Position numbers and translations under genes: made by a program. From Cryptomeria japonica (taxonomy: Eukaryota; Streptophyta; Pinopsida; Cupressales; Cupressaceae), in the NCBI RefSeq assembly GCF_030272615.1, contig NC_081406.1:259461386-259525385 (forward strand): 64,000 bases of DNA. Reading direction: 5' to 3'. This document shows, one piece after another, positions 23,817 to 37,086 of the stretch. Below the pieces are notes generated by a model, which saw only the letters and a list, made by a program, of their open reading frames with translations, was not told the origin of the DNA and searched no databases. Position 1 is the first letter of the stretch. Every line of letters begins with the position of its first letter.

Positions 23817-26338
23817 AATCTCTTAACTCAAAGGTTTAAAAACCTTTTGGTCAAGGAATTTCATATCTCACAATGAAGGGTACATGAAGGGTTAGCTTCC
23901 ATATACAATCTGCATTTCCTGAATTAGTGAATATGGATTTTGAGCCAACTATAACAAATGGAATCTAGTTAGAATTCAGGGACTACTAGCACCCTATGAG
24001 TGACAAGACAACCTTACTTAGAGTATGAAACTCTTTTTAGATTGACAAGAATGACAAAAGATAATACCCGTGGGCTATGATTTTCAGATCACCCTTTTTT
24101 ATATAGTGGACCAGATTAAAGTACCACTTGATTTGTTCTCTCTAACAGGTGAAACACACTGGGAGGCAAACTCTCTAAGTATATAACATGGTTTATCTTC
24201 ACCTACCAAAGGAGAGAAGATACTTCCATGATATTTTGAGTTCTAATCTAATAACATAAAAAGGGTAGGTCTGGCTTTTTTATCACCCAGGCTTGTGAAA
24301 GGGGATAGCATATACCTACTACCCAAAAATAAATGATAGACAAGGATAATATTATTAAACAAAAATGCATCTACTCATCCACTTAGTAATTAAATAAGGT
24401 CACTCAACAATTGAATATGCAAGACAAAAGTGTTAGTAGTTTGGAAAATAGTCTTGGATAGTTGTGGACAAACTGCACAAATGAGATTGCTAGCAAAAAA
24501 GTCAAAAGCCAACTTGAAATAGGATGAGACGGTGTTCTACCTGCATAGATGTTGTCGTAGAATCACAGATGCCAATTTGGGTACGTGCAAGAGACAATTA
24601 GCTCAAAAATATGAAATATTAAATCATGCATATATCAAAATGCTAGTAAAGCAGAGACGCTATTACAAAGGCAAAGACATCAACTAACTTACTATAGTTA
24701 ATTTTAAAAATAGAATATTAAACCCTACACAAAACTAGAAAATAAGTCACGTGGAGACATCATTACAAAGCCAGAGACACTATTTTAGTGACTTGCAGTA
24801 GGTAGTTAGACTTAAAATTTTGAAAGTTCAAATCTTCAACAAAAATAGAAAGTCAATTGTAGTGTAGACATTGTTTCATATCCCTGCAACAAATAGTTAG
24901 ATTTAAAATCGTGAAAGCTTAAAATGATGGACAAAAATAGTCCGTTAGTGAGGTAGAGATGGCACTACTATAGTGGAGATGCCATTTCATAGTCTTGGGG
25001 GTAATAGTTAGATTTAAAGTAGAATATTTTGAATTCCTTGCAAAAATAGTAAGTTAGTTGAAACACAAGCATTGTTTTGCAGTGGCGGAGACATCATTTC
25101 CAAAGGGGAGATGATGTTTATTAGACATAGATGCTATTTTGCTACTGGTATGTGTGAACCCACAAAAAAATTAAATTTCGTTAAAAATTTAGGGACATTG
25201 GGGTCCCACCGAGCATGCGAAAATGAAAGCAATGAAATGCAACTTGTTAGTTAAACATTCTAAACAAGCAAACTATCTGAAACACTCAAATAAAAATAAG
25301 TTACCTTCCACGCTCCATAGATAGAGCTAGAAATGGATGTGCCCATGCTACATTTGATTTTATTTTCTCTTATGGATTTGGATGTTGGATGCTCTCCAAG
25401 TTACACAACAATGGTAGATGATTTGATTGATCAAGGGATATGTGGATTAAGATGATGGATTGTAGTGGCAATTTGGCATTATGAGGTTGAGATGAATGGA
25501 ATGAGTAATGAATTAGGCATAATGAGGATGCAAAAGGGAATTGAACTAAGAGCATAATATTGCAAATAAAGTGGATGATTTTTGAAGTGAGGAGACTCTA
25601 ATTTATAGATCTTAGAACTTTAAATGGGTGGTTGAGATTGAAAGATGATGAAAGGCCAAGATTGAAAGTGAGGAGATGAGGTGTCATGGGTTCATATCCT
25701 TGTGACATTGTTGCAAGTTGTCAATTCTTGGGAAGAAAAATTGGCATGGGGAACAGAGCAAGGTGTACTCACTTATGTGTGAGCACATCTTGGGAAGAAC
25801 ATGGAGATGACAATTGGAAACACTTTTGGAAAAGTGTAAGAGTCCTAGGTTTGAGGAGAATGACATGTGGATGCAAAGGGAAAGTGTAGGGTGACTCTTA
25901 TGGGGAAGAGTATTCTCAGCCATGTGTGAGCACCCAACATCAAAGAATATGTGGAGGAGGAAAATGACCCTTGCATGAAAGCTCATTTATGAGGGGGATT
26001 CACATGTGGACCTAGGTAGGTGGTATGAATTTAAAATTGCGTAAAATTTTAATGGTGATTAGGCTTAGGTTAATTAGGCTTAATGAAAGGGATCAAATGA
26101 AGGATTTGTAGGAATCAAGGTATTAGTTAATTGATTGTAAATTAGTTAACTAATTACGCTTATAAGAAATGTTGAAGAGATTGACTTTAGAAGGTTGGGG
26201 TTTAAATGAGAAGTTTAGAAGAAATGTTGAAGAAATTAATTTTAAGAGGAATAACAGGCTAACATAATTAATAAAATTAATTATTCAAGGAGTGATAAAT
26301 TAATTAAATATTAATTTAATTAATTTTAGGTGTCTACA
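23817..26338 (-). repeat. 5' LTR-like region of gypsy element I
   Basis: The outer end at 26338 reads TGTAGACACCTAAAATTAATT on the minus strand, like the end at 13603. A TATA box ATCTATAAATT is on the minus strand at about 25600-25612. Downstream of it is a degenerate tandem array (24640-25200). The inner boundary is uncertain, so the length (up to about 2.5 kb) is an estimate. Confidence 0.5.
24640..25200. repeat. Degenerate ~110-bp tandem array
   Basis: About five units share GTAGAGATGGCATT, ATAGTTAGATTTAAAAT and CAAAAATAGTAAGTTAGTTGAA blocks (for example near 24750, 24860, 24950, 25060). Isolated GGAGATGGCATTT blocks recur at 23390-23490. It lies in the presumed R/U5 of the element I LTR. 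Confidence 0.6.
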
Positions 26339-26499
26339 CTACTCATCCATACCAATAGAAGGAAGTGAGCTTGACCCCTCCCCAACCTCCATTGTTTCAA
26401 CTTGGGCCTCCTCCCTATCTTCAACTATGTGTTCTTCATACTCATTTGCCTCAACTCCCACTTGAGAACTTTCTTCTTGTTGATCCCATTCTACACACA

Positions 26500-27280
<781 letters not shown>

Positions 27281-29213
27281 GCACAAATAATAATTAAGAT
27301 ATATTATTAAATATAAAAATATTTATTTTATCAAATAAGGACAATTTAAGTGCATGATATATGTAAAATTAAATAGAAATTAAGTAGAGATGCATACGTG
27401 CTCGATATCTTTGCATTATTTGTTCTCGATATCATTGTTTTGTCTTGGGTGAATACTTGAAGTCTTATTTGCCCTTGTCTTTTCATTCCCCATGTCCTTC
27501 CTTTGAAATTATGGCCTTTAAAATTTTCACACAAAAAAATCACCTTAAAATGCCTTTTCTCACAAAAAATATGAATTAATTTTCTATTTTGTGTTTAATA
27601 AAATGAAAAAGAATATCTATATTTATATGAAAACATTATTAAAATAAAAATTATATTAGCCTCATGTTCATACGAATGTCAGTAGTTGAAAAAATCCATG
27701 CTCATATGAACATGTCCATTAGAACAATGTTTGTGTCGGGCATGTACCTCCGAACATGGGTTCAAGCAAACGTTATGGGGTTTGAACAAACCCCCTTTGT
27801 TCTAAGGGGTGTTTGATCAAATCTCCTTGCTATACATATCTCCCCCAAACTCTGCAAATTTCTATAAATTTTTGGTGGTTGAAGGCTCAAATTGAACAAT
27901 CTTGACAACCCATAATGCAGGATGGTAGTCCTTGAAGCAAGCTTTCCAATGACTATAATTTTATTATATATTGAGTTTATTATGAACTTGTTTTTTAAAT
28001 TTGACTAACAATATGTTTTTCATGAATATAAACTTCTCTATTCAATTCATTTGGAAAAATAGTAAATTAATTCATAAAAATATTTTTGCCAAAGGTATTG
28101 ATGTCCTCTTTCCGACCAAAAAAGAAATTAAATTTTGATATATACATTACAAGTTATGAGTTCAAACATACACCTATGTCTAAATTATAATTAGTTTAAC
28201 TTCAAAACAATAAAATAAAAAATATTCATTATGAAACCAACTGAATGCCTTAGGTATTGATGTTACAATTCTAAATTCGAAAGAATCAAGTTTTTACCAT
28301 TTGTAGAAAAAAAGTTTTGTGTTATAGAGTGCACATCACTCTTAAAAAAATGTTGTTTGTTGTTGAAAACTAGCTTTCTTTTGAAAAAATATATTTAGAA
28401 TATGTAGACAAGATGTCACAAATCACTAGTTTACATCATCTTCAAATTCCTAATGGTTTAGAAGTTATAAGTGTCAAAAAGTGGAGGTTTTTTTTCAAAA
28501 TGTTCATTTAAGTGTCAAAATTGGCCAAAAAGTGTTGCCCACTCTTGTGGGATCACTCCTAATAAAAATAAAAAATTGATAAATTGTTCACTAGCCTTTT
28601 TGGAGATTAGAGAGTTTTGTTATTTTATTTTATATTTGATCCATTTTTTGATCATACTATTCATAATGGGAGAATATCACCATTATACATTGTCCAAGGA
28701 GCAAACCTAGAAAGGATAGCTCACCCATTGCTTAAATTTTTTATGGATCATTACTATATGTAGTAGTATGTCTACTTCTCTTATTTTTCATGCTTATGCT
28801 TATTAAAATGTATGTTGATCCTCTTGCTGCTAATTATTGGATTGTACTATAAATTTATGAGGAATATTATATGATCTTTGGGAATGACACATTCATGTAA
28901 TATTATGTTTTTTCTTTGCATGAAGAATCAAGTTTAATTGATTAATTTGTTACTAACTATACTGGTGCTTCTTTGGCGAGATTATGCCCTCAAAACATAT
29001 GGTGCATATGTTATTACATGGATAGTGCAATACATTAAGAAAAAGAGTATATTCTATGTGTCTTTGAATCAAAAGGGAGAAATATGAAAGTTTCTCTTGA
29101 AGAATCAAAATAGTCTTGAAGATTTGAAAGAGTTCTAGCTAAAAGTACCATCTTACTTGAAGTTATTTTACTCTTTTCAAAGAATATCATTTCTAAAGAT
29201 TAAAATGAACATT
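27281..29213. other. Unassigned AT-rich region
   Basis: No gene, LTR end or RT-like motif. Short open frames (for example 28471-28710 on +) show no domain. A perfect 8-bp palindrome with a 2-base loop, GGGGTTTG/CAAACCCC, is at 27777-27794. It may be the old target into which E and its neighbours inserted. Confidence 0.4.
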
Positions 29214-29335
29214 GAAGACCATGGGCACCTCACTCAAGTGAAAGTATTCCATAATAAAGGCATTTTGAAGATCATGGGCACCTCACTCAAGTGAAATTAT
29301 TCCATAATAAGGACACTTTGAAGATCATGGGCACA
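29214..29335. repeat. 53-bp tandem repeat, 2.3 copies
   Basis: Units starting GAAGA(C/T)CATGGGCACCTC at 29214, 29267 and 29320 (partial), with near-identical CACTCAAGTGAAA(G/T)TATTCC cores. Confidence 0.85.
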
Positions 29336-29384
29336 TGCTATATATTGGAATTTTAGGTATCACTTTGAAACCATTTGTGTAGTG

Positions 29385-29600
29385 ATTGGCTTTTAGGTGA
29401 TGCCATTTAGGGGGAGTGTACATGACACCACCTAGTGGCTAAATCCTAGATATAGGACCTAATAGGCATAAGACATTTAGGCTTATATTCTCCAAATTCA
29501 AATCAATTATTGGCCTTAGGTGATGCCATTGAGGAGGAGTGTGCATGTCAATGACACCACCTACTGGCTAAATCCTAGTTTTATTTCCTATAGGCATATT
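29385..29600 (+). repeat. Direct repeat, possibly a polypurine tract/LTR start
   Basis: TAGGTGATGCCATTTAGGGGGAG..., then ACACCACCTAGTGGCTAAATCC, occurs near 29395 and again with few changes near 29518. TTTAGGGGGAGTG followed by TGTACATGACACC looks like a polypurine tract and LTR start, but no second LTR was found. Confidence 0.4.
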
Positions 29601-29810
29601 GTAAAATTATTTTTCTTTTAAATCTTCCACTTGTAAAAGCATTGTACTATGTCTTGCAGACACTATGTAATGAACCTAGGGAGAGACTAATTTGAGGAGA
29701 TAGTGACTCCAATATAATTTTTTTAAGACCTCATAGCATCATTTCTAAAACATTGGGATTATTAATTATGACAAGATGACTTTCATGTAGTCTATAATGC
29801 ATGATCTTAA

Positions 29811-30780
29811 TGTTTGCACATATTTATGTCCACATTTATCATTGTCAAAGAAGACATGTTGACCTATTGTCACTGATGTCATTGGTGAAGTTTGGTTCAA
29901 CATGTATGTTTTGGTTTGGTCCAGTAGTTTGCTTTTTGGTTTGACAGTTTGCTTTTGAATATGTTATTGGTCTACTTATTTTTGCTCCTTTATTATGCAT
30001 TGTATGTATTCTTACTTCACATAGTTTTGAGCTCTAGTATCTACTTCACCGGAAGGCATTTAGGGTCTAGTCCCATCCAGATACAATGAAGGCAAAATTT
30101 ACAAGGAAAATTTGGATTCGGTCCCATCTGAATATATTTGAGGCATATTCTACAAAGTATTTTAGAATCAGGATTGAAGTCGACATCTTATGATAACATT
30201 TTTCTATAGCGTGTGTGTACATTTCAGTCTCATCTCTTCTTCGGTTGAGCCGACGTACTAGAATATTTGGTGTGGATATTTATAACCATCAACTTTACAA
30301 GTTAGAGATATAGTTTTTGAAAAACTACTAATGTGTACATATTGTATATGCAAAAAGTTTTTGTATATGTGAATGTTGTTAAACAGTGTATGTACAGTGG
30401 ATGTAAAAGCAGTTTGTGTACTTCAATAGAATTGTAATTCATGCATGTTAAATGCAACTATAAAAGTTCAATTTTGTATTCTACCTATAAGCCTATCATC
30501 CAACAATAAGCCTTTTGTATTTAGGCAGTAAAACCATCAAGGAGTGAGCCACCCCTTGTACTATGTAGTTGGTTACATATTACACTATACTTGAGAGATC
30601 ACCCTCTTTGTGGTTTTTCCTATGTTGGGTTTTCCATGTATAAATCAACTACTATGTGTTTTGTGTTAATTTCCTTTACTACATTTAAATTATGTTATGT
30701 GATTGGTTGGTTATAAGTTTTAATAAGTTCAAGGCAATATTGATTCATCCCTCCCCTCTCAATATTTTAGATATTCAACA
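29811..30780 (+). repeat. 5' LTR of element E
   Basis: Ends GATATTCAACA at 30780. It contains the conserved module TTTGTGGTTTTTCCTATG...GGGTTTTCCATGTA (about 30620-30650) and a hairpin CAATATTGA (30735-30743) with TCAATATTT (30759-30767), 8 of 9 pairs, around TTCATCCCTCCCCTC. The left end is unclear: TGTTTGCACATATTTATG at 29811 and TGTTGACC at 29857 are both possible. Confidence 0.6.
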
Positions 30781-30840
30781 ATAAATATCATCTAACTAAG
30801 TCCTTTGGAAGAGTTTAACCACTCAAAGGAGATCCATAAA

Positions 30841-31337
30841 GTTGAACTTGTGGATTTAAGTGGAAACCTGAGGAATGCTCTTGAGGATCTTGAGGTAGTA
30901 GAAAATGAAAACAAAGATCTGAAAGAAAATATCCAGCTAGCAAATTAATGCATTGAGAAGCTAAGACGACAAATCCAAAAGTGTAAAATAAGGCATAAAG
31001 AAGTTAGTGAATAGCTTAAGCAAGCAAATAGCACTATCATAGATCTGAAAGTCAAAAGTGAAGATAATGAGAAGACCAAGGAGTATTTGAACAAATGGTA
31101 AAATACAAATCAGAAGAGTGTGAAAGGATAAAACAAGAAGTGACATCTCTAAAGGCAGATCTAGAGAAAGCAAATAAACAAGAAAGCAAACTCAATTCCG
31201 ATAAGTCAGACAAGACAATGGATGTGAAGAATCCTTTGGAAAATAAAAAGGATGCAAGACTTGAATCCGGTGAATGTTCACAATCCAACACAAATTACAA
31301 AGAGGGTCCATCTTCAAAAACAAATAGTAGATTCCAA
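30841..31337 (+). pseudogene. Coiled-coil N-terminal region of the E polyprotein
   Basis: From 30841 a frame reads VELVDLSGNLRNALEDLEVV and continues with charged heptads, interrupted by stops at about 30946 and 31009 and a frameshift near 31080. It continues at 31095-31337 (KYKSEECERIKQEVTSLKAD). The pattern is a long amphipathic coiled coil. Element D has the same kind of segment in the same place (44893-44420, minus). The role is probably Gag-like self-assembly, by inference from position and the knuckles that follow. Confidence 0.6.
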
Positions 31338-31394
31338 TAAATCCACTAAGGTAGATAAAGGTAAGTCATTAGTCGAGCAATAGGTAAGTAAGAG

Positions 31395-31722
31395 GAATAC
31401 CTTCTTTAATGGTTCTTGTTATAAATGAAATAAAATAGGTCATAAGGTAGTAGAATGTAGGAATAGCATAAATCAAAATTATAATTTCTTCTTTGGTGGA
31501 TGTTATACATGAAATAATTATGGTCACAAAGCTAATCAATGTAGGAATATGATTATTAACCAAAATAGATATAATCATTTTAAAGGTCAATGTTATACAT
31601 GCAATAATTTTTGATATACACCTAACTAGTGCAGGTCAAGATAAGCTCTAATAAATATTAGATGCTACAACTGCAAACAAATCCGAACACATGGCAATGT
31701 AGGAGTGAGGTTCAAGCTCCAA
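31395..31722 (+). pseudogene. Array of CCHC-type zinc knuckles in E
   Basis: Four knuckle-like units begin at 31417, 31501, 31591 and about 31665. The first three share one frame, 84 and 90 bases apart. Patterns are CYKxNKIGHKVVEC, CYTxNNYGHKANQC, CYTCNNF and CYNCKQIRTHG. In the first two the second Cys codon is TGA (31426-31428; 31510-31512) where the third has TGC. Knuckles bind nucleic acid in Gag proteins. Array length exceeds the single knuckle of normal copia Gag. Confidence 0.7.
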
Positions 31723-32118
31723 CTAAACTGAAAAAGAAGATCAATGTAGATGATATGAAGGAAGAGATGAAGAAGATTTGGAGGAAGAAAGAAACCATGG
31801 ATCCACCTAGCTCTAGTGCAAGTCCTTCATCCAGAAATTGAAGAACATGTGGCTTTGGCCCAGGGGGAGTAATCAGAGTTCATTATCCTTTACCCCTGCC
31901 AAAGAAAGTGAGGCTGCAGTAACGATGTAGAAGAGTGTGTGTAGGTTCATTTAAGTATATTAAAATCATAACTCATCACGAAAGTTTGACATCTCCTTGC
32001 ACAATTCAAGGTAGTGCATGATAATGCATAAGCATTTAATGCGAGGCAATGGATGAAAGGTTAAAAGGAGGAATTTTTAATAAATCTCATTTCGTCATGA
32101 ATCAAAGAGGCATTGTAA

Positions 32119-33250
32119 GTGTTGCAGGCGATCAAAGCATTTAGGGCTTTCCCAGCAAATCAATCTAAATTGAAATTTGTTGAATCTACGACCATGGCTA
32201 CTCCTAATGTTATTGATATTGCAATTGAGCTCCATCCAGGATTTGACAAAGATCCATATAAGGTGATGGAGGTCGATCTGGCTGGCACATTCTCAAACAT
32301 ACCCATTGGGGTCATATTGGTTGAAGACATCCAATCTTACATTCATGTGAAGCTTGACAAATTCAGTCATCATGGGAAAATGTTGGATCTATGGACAAAA
32401 AAGATGATTGGAAAGAATGATCAATTAAAACCTCTATTTAAAACCCTTGTTAAAAAGAGATTGAACACTTGGCATGATTTTCTAAATTTTTTCTATGATG
32501 AAAAATGGGTTAGATTAGAAATGTAGATTCCACGACAAGTTCATGTGGTTAGATTAGACCCATCTCATCACCAAGGGTGTAATGAGGGCTATTACTGGTT
32601 TGAGCAATTCAGGAGATATTCCTTCTCTAAAATCAACAAGGAACAAGGATGTTAAGGATCTAACAAGAGAAACTCCTTATGGGTGTTCTTTGTCTATTTC
32701 TTACATTCAAAACATGGTGGTAAAGTAATTGGCAATGATGATAGGAAATAAAATCTACTTCACCAAATGGGATCATTCCACTTTAGCCACTACCATGAGC
32801 ATGGCTTACAAGATAGCTGAGCTTAACAAAGATTTTGATCTATTTAAAATCCTAAGGCAACAATTCGTAGAAAACCTTGCGCAGTGCAAAAAGAAGAAGC
32901 ACCCCTTTAAGTATGGAACCCTAGCTCTATGTATCTTATTTTATTTTCTGCAAGAGGTTCCTGATGAGGGAAAAGTGCTTTGGTCATCAACCAGACTTGT
33001 AGGTCATCATATTGTAGATAGGTTGAGGAGATTCATCAACAAGATGGCAAGGGAATACACGTTCACCGCTTATTTCTCCCTTTTCCAACTCAATATACAG
33101 AGGCAAAGAATTCCTAAAGAAATCATTGAGAAATACAAAGATGATATTACTTTTGTGTTTACAATAGACAAATTCTATATGGAAGTTGTCATAGGCCAAG
33201 GAAAATTTGGATTCCACCATTCAGCTATGAGGTCACTAAGGAAATGATAG
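32119..33250 (+). pseudogene. Conserved unknown domain of E
   Basis: The ATG at 32194 begins MATPNVIDIAIELHPGFDKD; the open frame extends upstream to 32119. The segment GVILVEDIQSYIHVKL corresponds to GVAFAEDLRIYIHYNI in D. After breaks at 32526 and 32726 the frame 32729-33250 contains KYGTLALCILFYFLQEVPDEG and the segment KEIIEKYKDDITFVFTIDKF, matching GTFCFGNLLVCLMLYFTKEIPG and SIVDKYDKEICFVIKQDETW in D. Between them, TGLSNSGD and DLTRET recur in both. No catalytic signature was recognised. Some resemblance to putative plant transposon proteins is possible but untested. Confidence 0.65.
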
Positions 33251-34790
33251 AGGGTATAGCTCAGGTATTTCTAAAGAGCCCTATGAATGAAACACAAATA
33301 ACAATTCAGGATTGCAAATGAAAAATCTTTGAAGGTTCACATGGAACATTCAAAGAAGACCCGAGAAAAGAATGTGAAGAAAGTTGTTCAGGAGTCAATG
33401 GCTAAAGAAAATTTAACTGAAGAAGAGGTTACTGAGTATAGGCATTCTCAATGACTTGTCAGCTCATTTGAAGCCTCGACAAAAGAAAAGACTCCAAAGG
33501 TACTTCATCTAGCTCCCCAAAAGGAAAGAAGACAAAAGAAGCAAAGAGGAAAACAATAGTGATAGATTCCGAGGAAGAAGAAGAATTAGAGAAATATTTG
33601 ATACACATGTGAAATCAAAAGGTCAATAAATTCAAGAGACCTCTTGATGTGGAGAGCCTGTTTGAGTCAATTGCACAAGGAGAAAATCCAAATGAGGTAG
33701 GTGATCTCTACAAGGAGGCTAGTGATGAAGATAAAAGTAGTAGAGTAAAATATTTTCTTATTGTATTGTGTTAAATTAGATTTTATTGCAAAGCAATTTA
33801 GAAAAGATATCCCAGTTCAATTGTGGGAAGAGTTAATTAGAATTAGGCAAATTGCAAGAGAGGAAGAGTAGGTTATTAAGGATCAAGTTTTTGAGTTTGT
33901 TGGTTTCACCCTTTTGAAGGAAGATAAATCTAGTCTTATAGAAGCCTATAAGACTTAATTGAGGACAAAGAAAGGTATAGGTAATCTTATGTTAGGGGAA
34001 CCTAGTGCTAAAGAGAGACTTAAAGATGAAATCACTGAAAAAGTAATGTCTATTGCTAAGAATCATGGTATGTTACTCACTACTGATTTTGGTACCCCTA
34101 CCGATGAGTTTGAGGATGTGAATATCTAACACTGTAAATAATGCACCTATTATGAATGATGTAATGGATGCACCTAGAACTTATTTTGATCCTTCGACAA
34201 ACCCTAATTCTGAAAATGGTAAATAAATTGAAAACTCAAGTGACAAAGGTTAGGAAGAAAAGATGAAAACAAAGACAGAAAGAAGTGAACATGAGCCTAA
34301 GGATACATCAAAAGAAAAGATAGAAAATCCAAATATGGAACAAATGTAAAATTTATTGAGATTGTGACTGTGGTTGGTACTAGCTCTGGTACAATTGATG
34401 ATTCCTGGAAGAGTTTGTTGGCTTCACCATTGAACATTAAACCTATAACTTCTTCCAAGTTGACAGTTGATTTTTCTAAAGTTGATCTTGTATAAAAATA
34501 TCAAATTGAAGAAGCTTTCTTATCTTCTACTAGACAAGATTCTATAGATGAAGCTCAAAAGAAAGATTACTGCACTTCATGTTGTGATGCCTAAATGTCA
34601 ATTAGATCCAGATATCCCTAGTGCTAATAAATGCAAAGAGTTAATTAGTTCATTGAAAAATCACTTAGAAAAACTAAAAGAAAAATATAAGAAAGATAGA
34701 AAAGAAGACAAAGAGCAGTTGTTACAAGAACTTAAAGGTAAATGTGAGGTTGCACATCAACAACTCACCCAACTCATCTCTCAAGGTTAG
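33251..34790 (+). pseudogene. Charged tail and C-terminal coiled coil of E
   Basis: Broken frames encode a Ser/Lys-rich patch (near 33510-33560, KGKKTKEAKRK) followed by SEEEEELEKYL, a KQFRKDIPVQLWEELIRIRQ-type segment, a Thr/Glu-rich spacer and a coiled coil at 34548-34790 (ELISSLKNHLEKLKEKYKKD). D has the same order: basic patch, acidic spacer, coiled coil. Many stops are present. Confidence 0.5.
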
Positions 34791-35388
34791 TCATATTTAT
34801 CAAATAGGGATGTACTTTTCTAATACAGTCTTCAGTGGCCAGATGCCATTAAAAGCATTAAAGATGAAATGAACCTTATTGAAGACAAGACATATCAAGC
34901 CTACGCCAACTATAGGTTATCCCAAGATTTATCTTGCTCTGACAGACAGACAATTGAAGAGCTCCACAAGAAATACAACGAGTTACAAAAACAAGGGATG
35001 ATATCATACTTCCTTTAGGTTAATTGTGGGACATGAGAAGTGAAAGCATATTGATTATGAATGATGCTATTTCAAAAGAATTACAATTAACATATTCTAA
35101 ACTTAGTTCAATACAAGAAGTGGAGTAGATACATGTGTCCTTACAAGTACAGATCGAGTTCCTAATAGAGGCTATCTCACATTGGGACAAGCATAAAGAC
35201 TCTTAGACCACACATGTTCAAAAGATTACGCAGTTCTCTGTTTAAAGTTGGTTGTCTCCCTTAGGGGGAGTTATGTTTATGCACATTTCTTAGTTTTTTC
35301 CCTATGTCATTATTGTCAAAGGGTGAGTAGTGTTATGTTATTTATGCAAAAACTTTCAGATAGTTTTAGTTGTTAGTGTTTTAAATTT
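34791..35388 (+). other. 3' noncoding part of E and possible 3' LTR stub
   Basis: Purine tract TTAGGGGGAG at 35261-35270 and TTGTCAAAGGGTGAG near 35314-35328, followed by TGTTATG at 35331. Sequence to 35388 may be the start of the 3' LTR, cut by the end of element C; similarity to the 5' LTR start is weak. Confidence 0.4.
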
Positions 35389-36736
35389 CAGTTCAACAAA
35401 CTGCAGGAAAACTAAGAGGGGGGTGAATTAGTTTTCACCAAACTTAAAGAAATTAACCTTAACTTCAGATCTAATCATGAATAGAAATTACAAAAATAAT
35501 CACCACATCAACAACACACATAACACATAATTTTTGATGTGGAAACCCGATTAAGGGAAAAACCACGGTGGCAACCTACCCACAATAAGATGATACTCTA
35601 CAATAGTATGTGAAAATATTACAATCGGGAATGCACATGCATTTAGGCACACTGCCTAGAGCTCACTGATCAAAACAATAAAGGGCTACAACCTTGAGAA
35701 GGCTCACTACCTTACAAAGATCGGACAATAATCCAAATTACATGAACTAAAAGAATAACATCTCCAAATGCCTTATCATAGTTCCGATTAAGGGCAGTGT
35801 CTACACAACAACACTTCTCTGCTCTTCCATACTATCGAATGATAGATTTTCTTGTTCTCACATGCAATACTCTCTCAGATCATAAACACAACCATAGATA
35901 ATAGATCTTACATGATCACGTCAATTACTTATACAAATCATCAAATTTAACTCTAAGGTCAACTCAACACGTAGGACCCAATTACAAAATTGCATCACCC
36001 AATAAATAAATCAATAACCAGACCAATACAATGTCAAAAAGGACATATAATGGACCCAAATCAACTCCTGAAACATGTAACACCGCCGAATAACTCACCA
36101 AGATCATCTGCAACACGCAACATCTATCAGGTCGGCCAGAAAATCATATAACATGAAGAATACCACTAGACCAATAAAATATCCAATAATGCACACCACA
36201 ATCAATACAAAACACCAAAATGCATTGACCGCAATCAAAGAACATCAACAAGCAACATGAATTCCTCTGCAAGCACTGCAACAACTCAAATCACTAGAAT
36301 CGTCATCATTTCACCATCAGAGCTTAAGAACACTAACATAACTCACTGACAAACTGAAAGATATGATTGCAAAGTTCCAAATCATGAACCATCCAAACCA
36401 AGGACACACATGAACATTCCAAAAACTTTCCAAAATCCGCACAACATAAATCATCAATTTTGGAGCAACACAAACTAGAAATCACAACTCTGCAATATAG
36501 AACCAACAAAAAAACCAACCATCACAGTGGATCACATAAGTCGACCAAATCATCTTCTGGAACACTAAAATTCATAATGAATCAACTAGAGATAAGAATC
36601 TTAAAACCCATTAAACCACATCAGCATATTTGCAACCAAACCAACTCAACTCTTTACAATACACCAATTCTCTGCAACAGAGGAATATGTTGACATCAAT
36701 GACAACAACACATCCCAACAACTCTAATATCCAACA
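35389..36736 (-). repeat. 3' LTR of copia element C
   Basis: On the minus strand TGTTGGATATTAG at 36736 down to about 35389. It includes TTGTCATTGATGTCAACATATTCC, the conserved module (plus GTGGAAACCC...GGGAAAAACCACGG, about 35540-35572) and a perfect 9-bp hairpin GAAAACTAA (35407-35415) with TTAGTTTTC (35428-35436) around a C-rich loop (G-rich on plus). The terminal bases at the left end are degraded relative to the 5' copy. Confidence 0.82.
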
Positions 36737-37080
36737 ATCCCCCCTTTGGTATTGATGGCAACATATGAATATGAAAAAAATTAATGCAAAGAAATAAAAC
36801 AACTCCAATAATCTCCCCCTAAGATCATGCACACACAGCTCTACACCAAAGATAGATGATACAGTTTTTCATATGCATCTCTCCCCCTTTGACAATAATG
36901 CCAAAGAAACATACAAATCATTATTCTCTCCTCAAATCTAAACAATAGAATCACACATTGACCACTCCCCCTGAGTAGTAGCACCCACTCATCAATCTGG
37001 ACATCAGAATAAGACTATGAAGTCCACCAGATCGATGCAACTTAATGCATCTAGTTCATACCAGGAGGGGAAATCACCTC
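36737..37080 (-). promoter_or_regulatory. Polypurine tracts of element C
   Basis: Plus-strand AATCCCCCCTTTGG at 36737-36750 is the polypurine tract (CCAAAGGGGGGATT on minus). Additional CTCCCCC tracts lie at about 36811, 36885 and 36966. Arm 36745-36763 pairs with 36688-36706 inside the LTR. Confidence 0.7.
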
Positions 37081-37086
37081 TAACTT

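Larger units (their letters stand above)
29811..35388 (+). mobile_element. Non-autonomous LTR element E (knuckles plus long non-enzymatic polyprotein)
   Basis: A 5' LTR (start uncertain, 29811 or 29857; end 30780), a degenerate primer region, then a broken polyprotein of about 1,300 codons ending near 34790, purine tracts (35262, 35320) and the first ~60 bp of what may be a 3' LTR before copia element C interrupts. Protein order is coiled coil, CCHC-type knuckles, an unknown alpha/beta-looking domain, a Lys/Ser-rich acidic tail and a second coiled coil. No protease, integrase, RT or RNase H motif is present. Order and sequence match element D on the other strand. Confidence 0.7.

Noticed and set aside
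27777-27794. GGGGTTTG/CAAACCCC palindrome as a terminator or telomere-like signal
   Set aside because: Single, short, and with no gene or repeat around it.
29214-29335. CRISPR-like direct repeats (also 24640-25200)
   Set aside because: Repeats are contiguous without unique spacers, in a plant context with no cas genes.
31501-31602. TGA as a recoded amino acid in the knuckle array
   Set aside because: Other stops and frameshifts nearby show general decay; recoding is not needed.
35331-35388. Confident 3' LTR call for element E
   Set aside because: Only about 60 bp remain and similarity to the 5' LTR start is weak, so it is kept as a possibility only.
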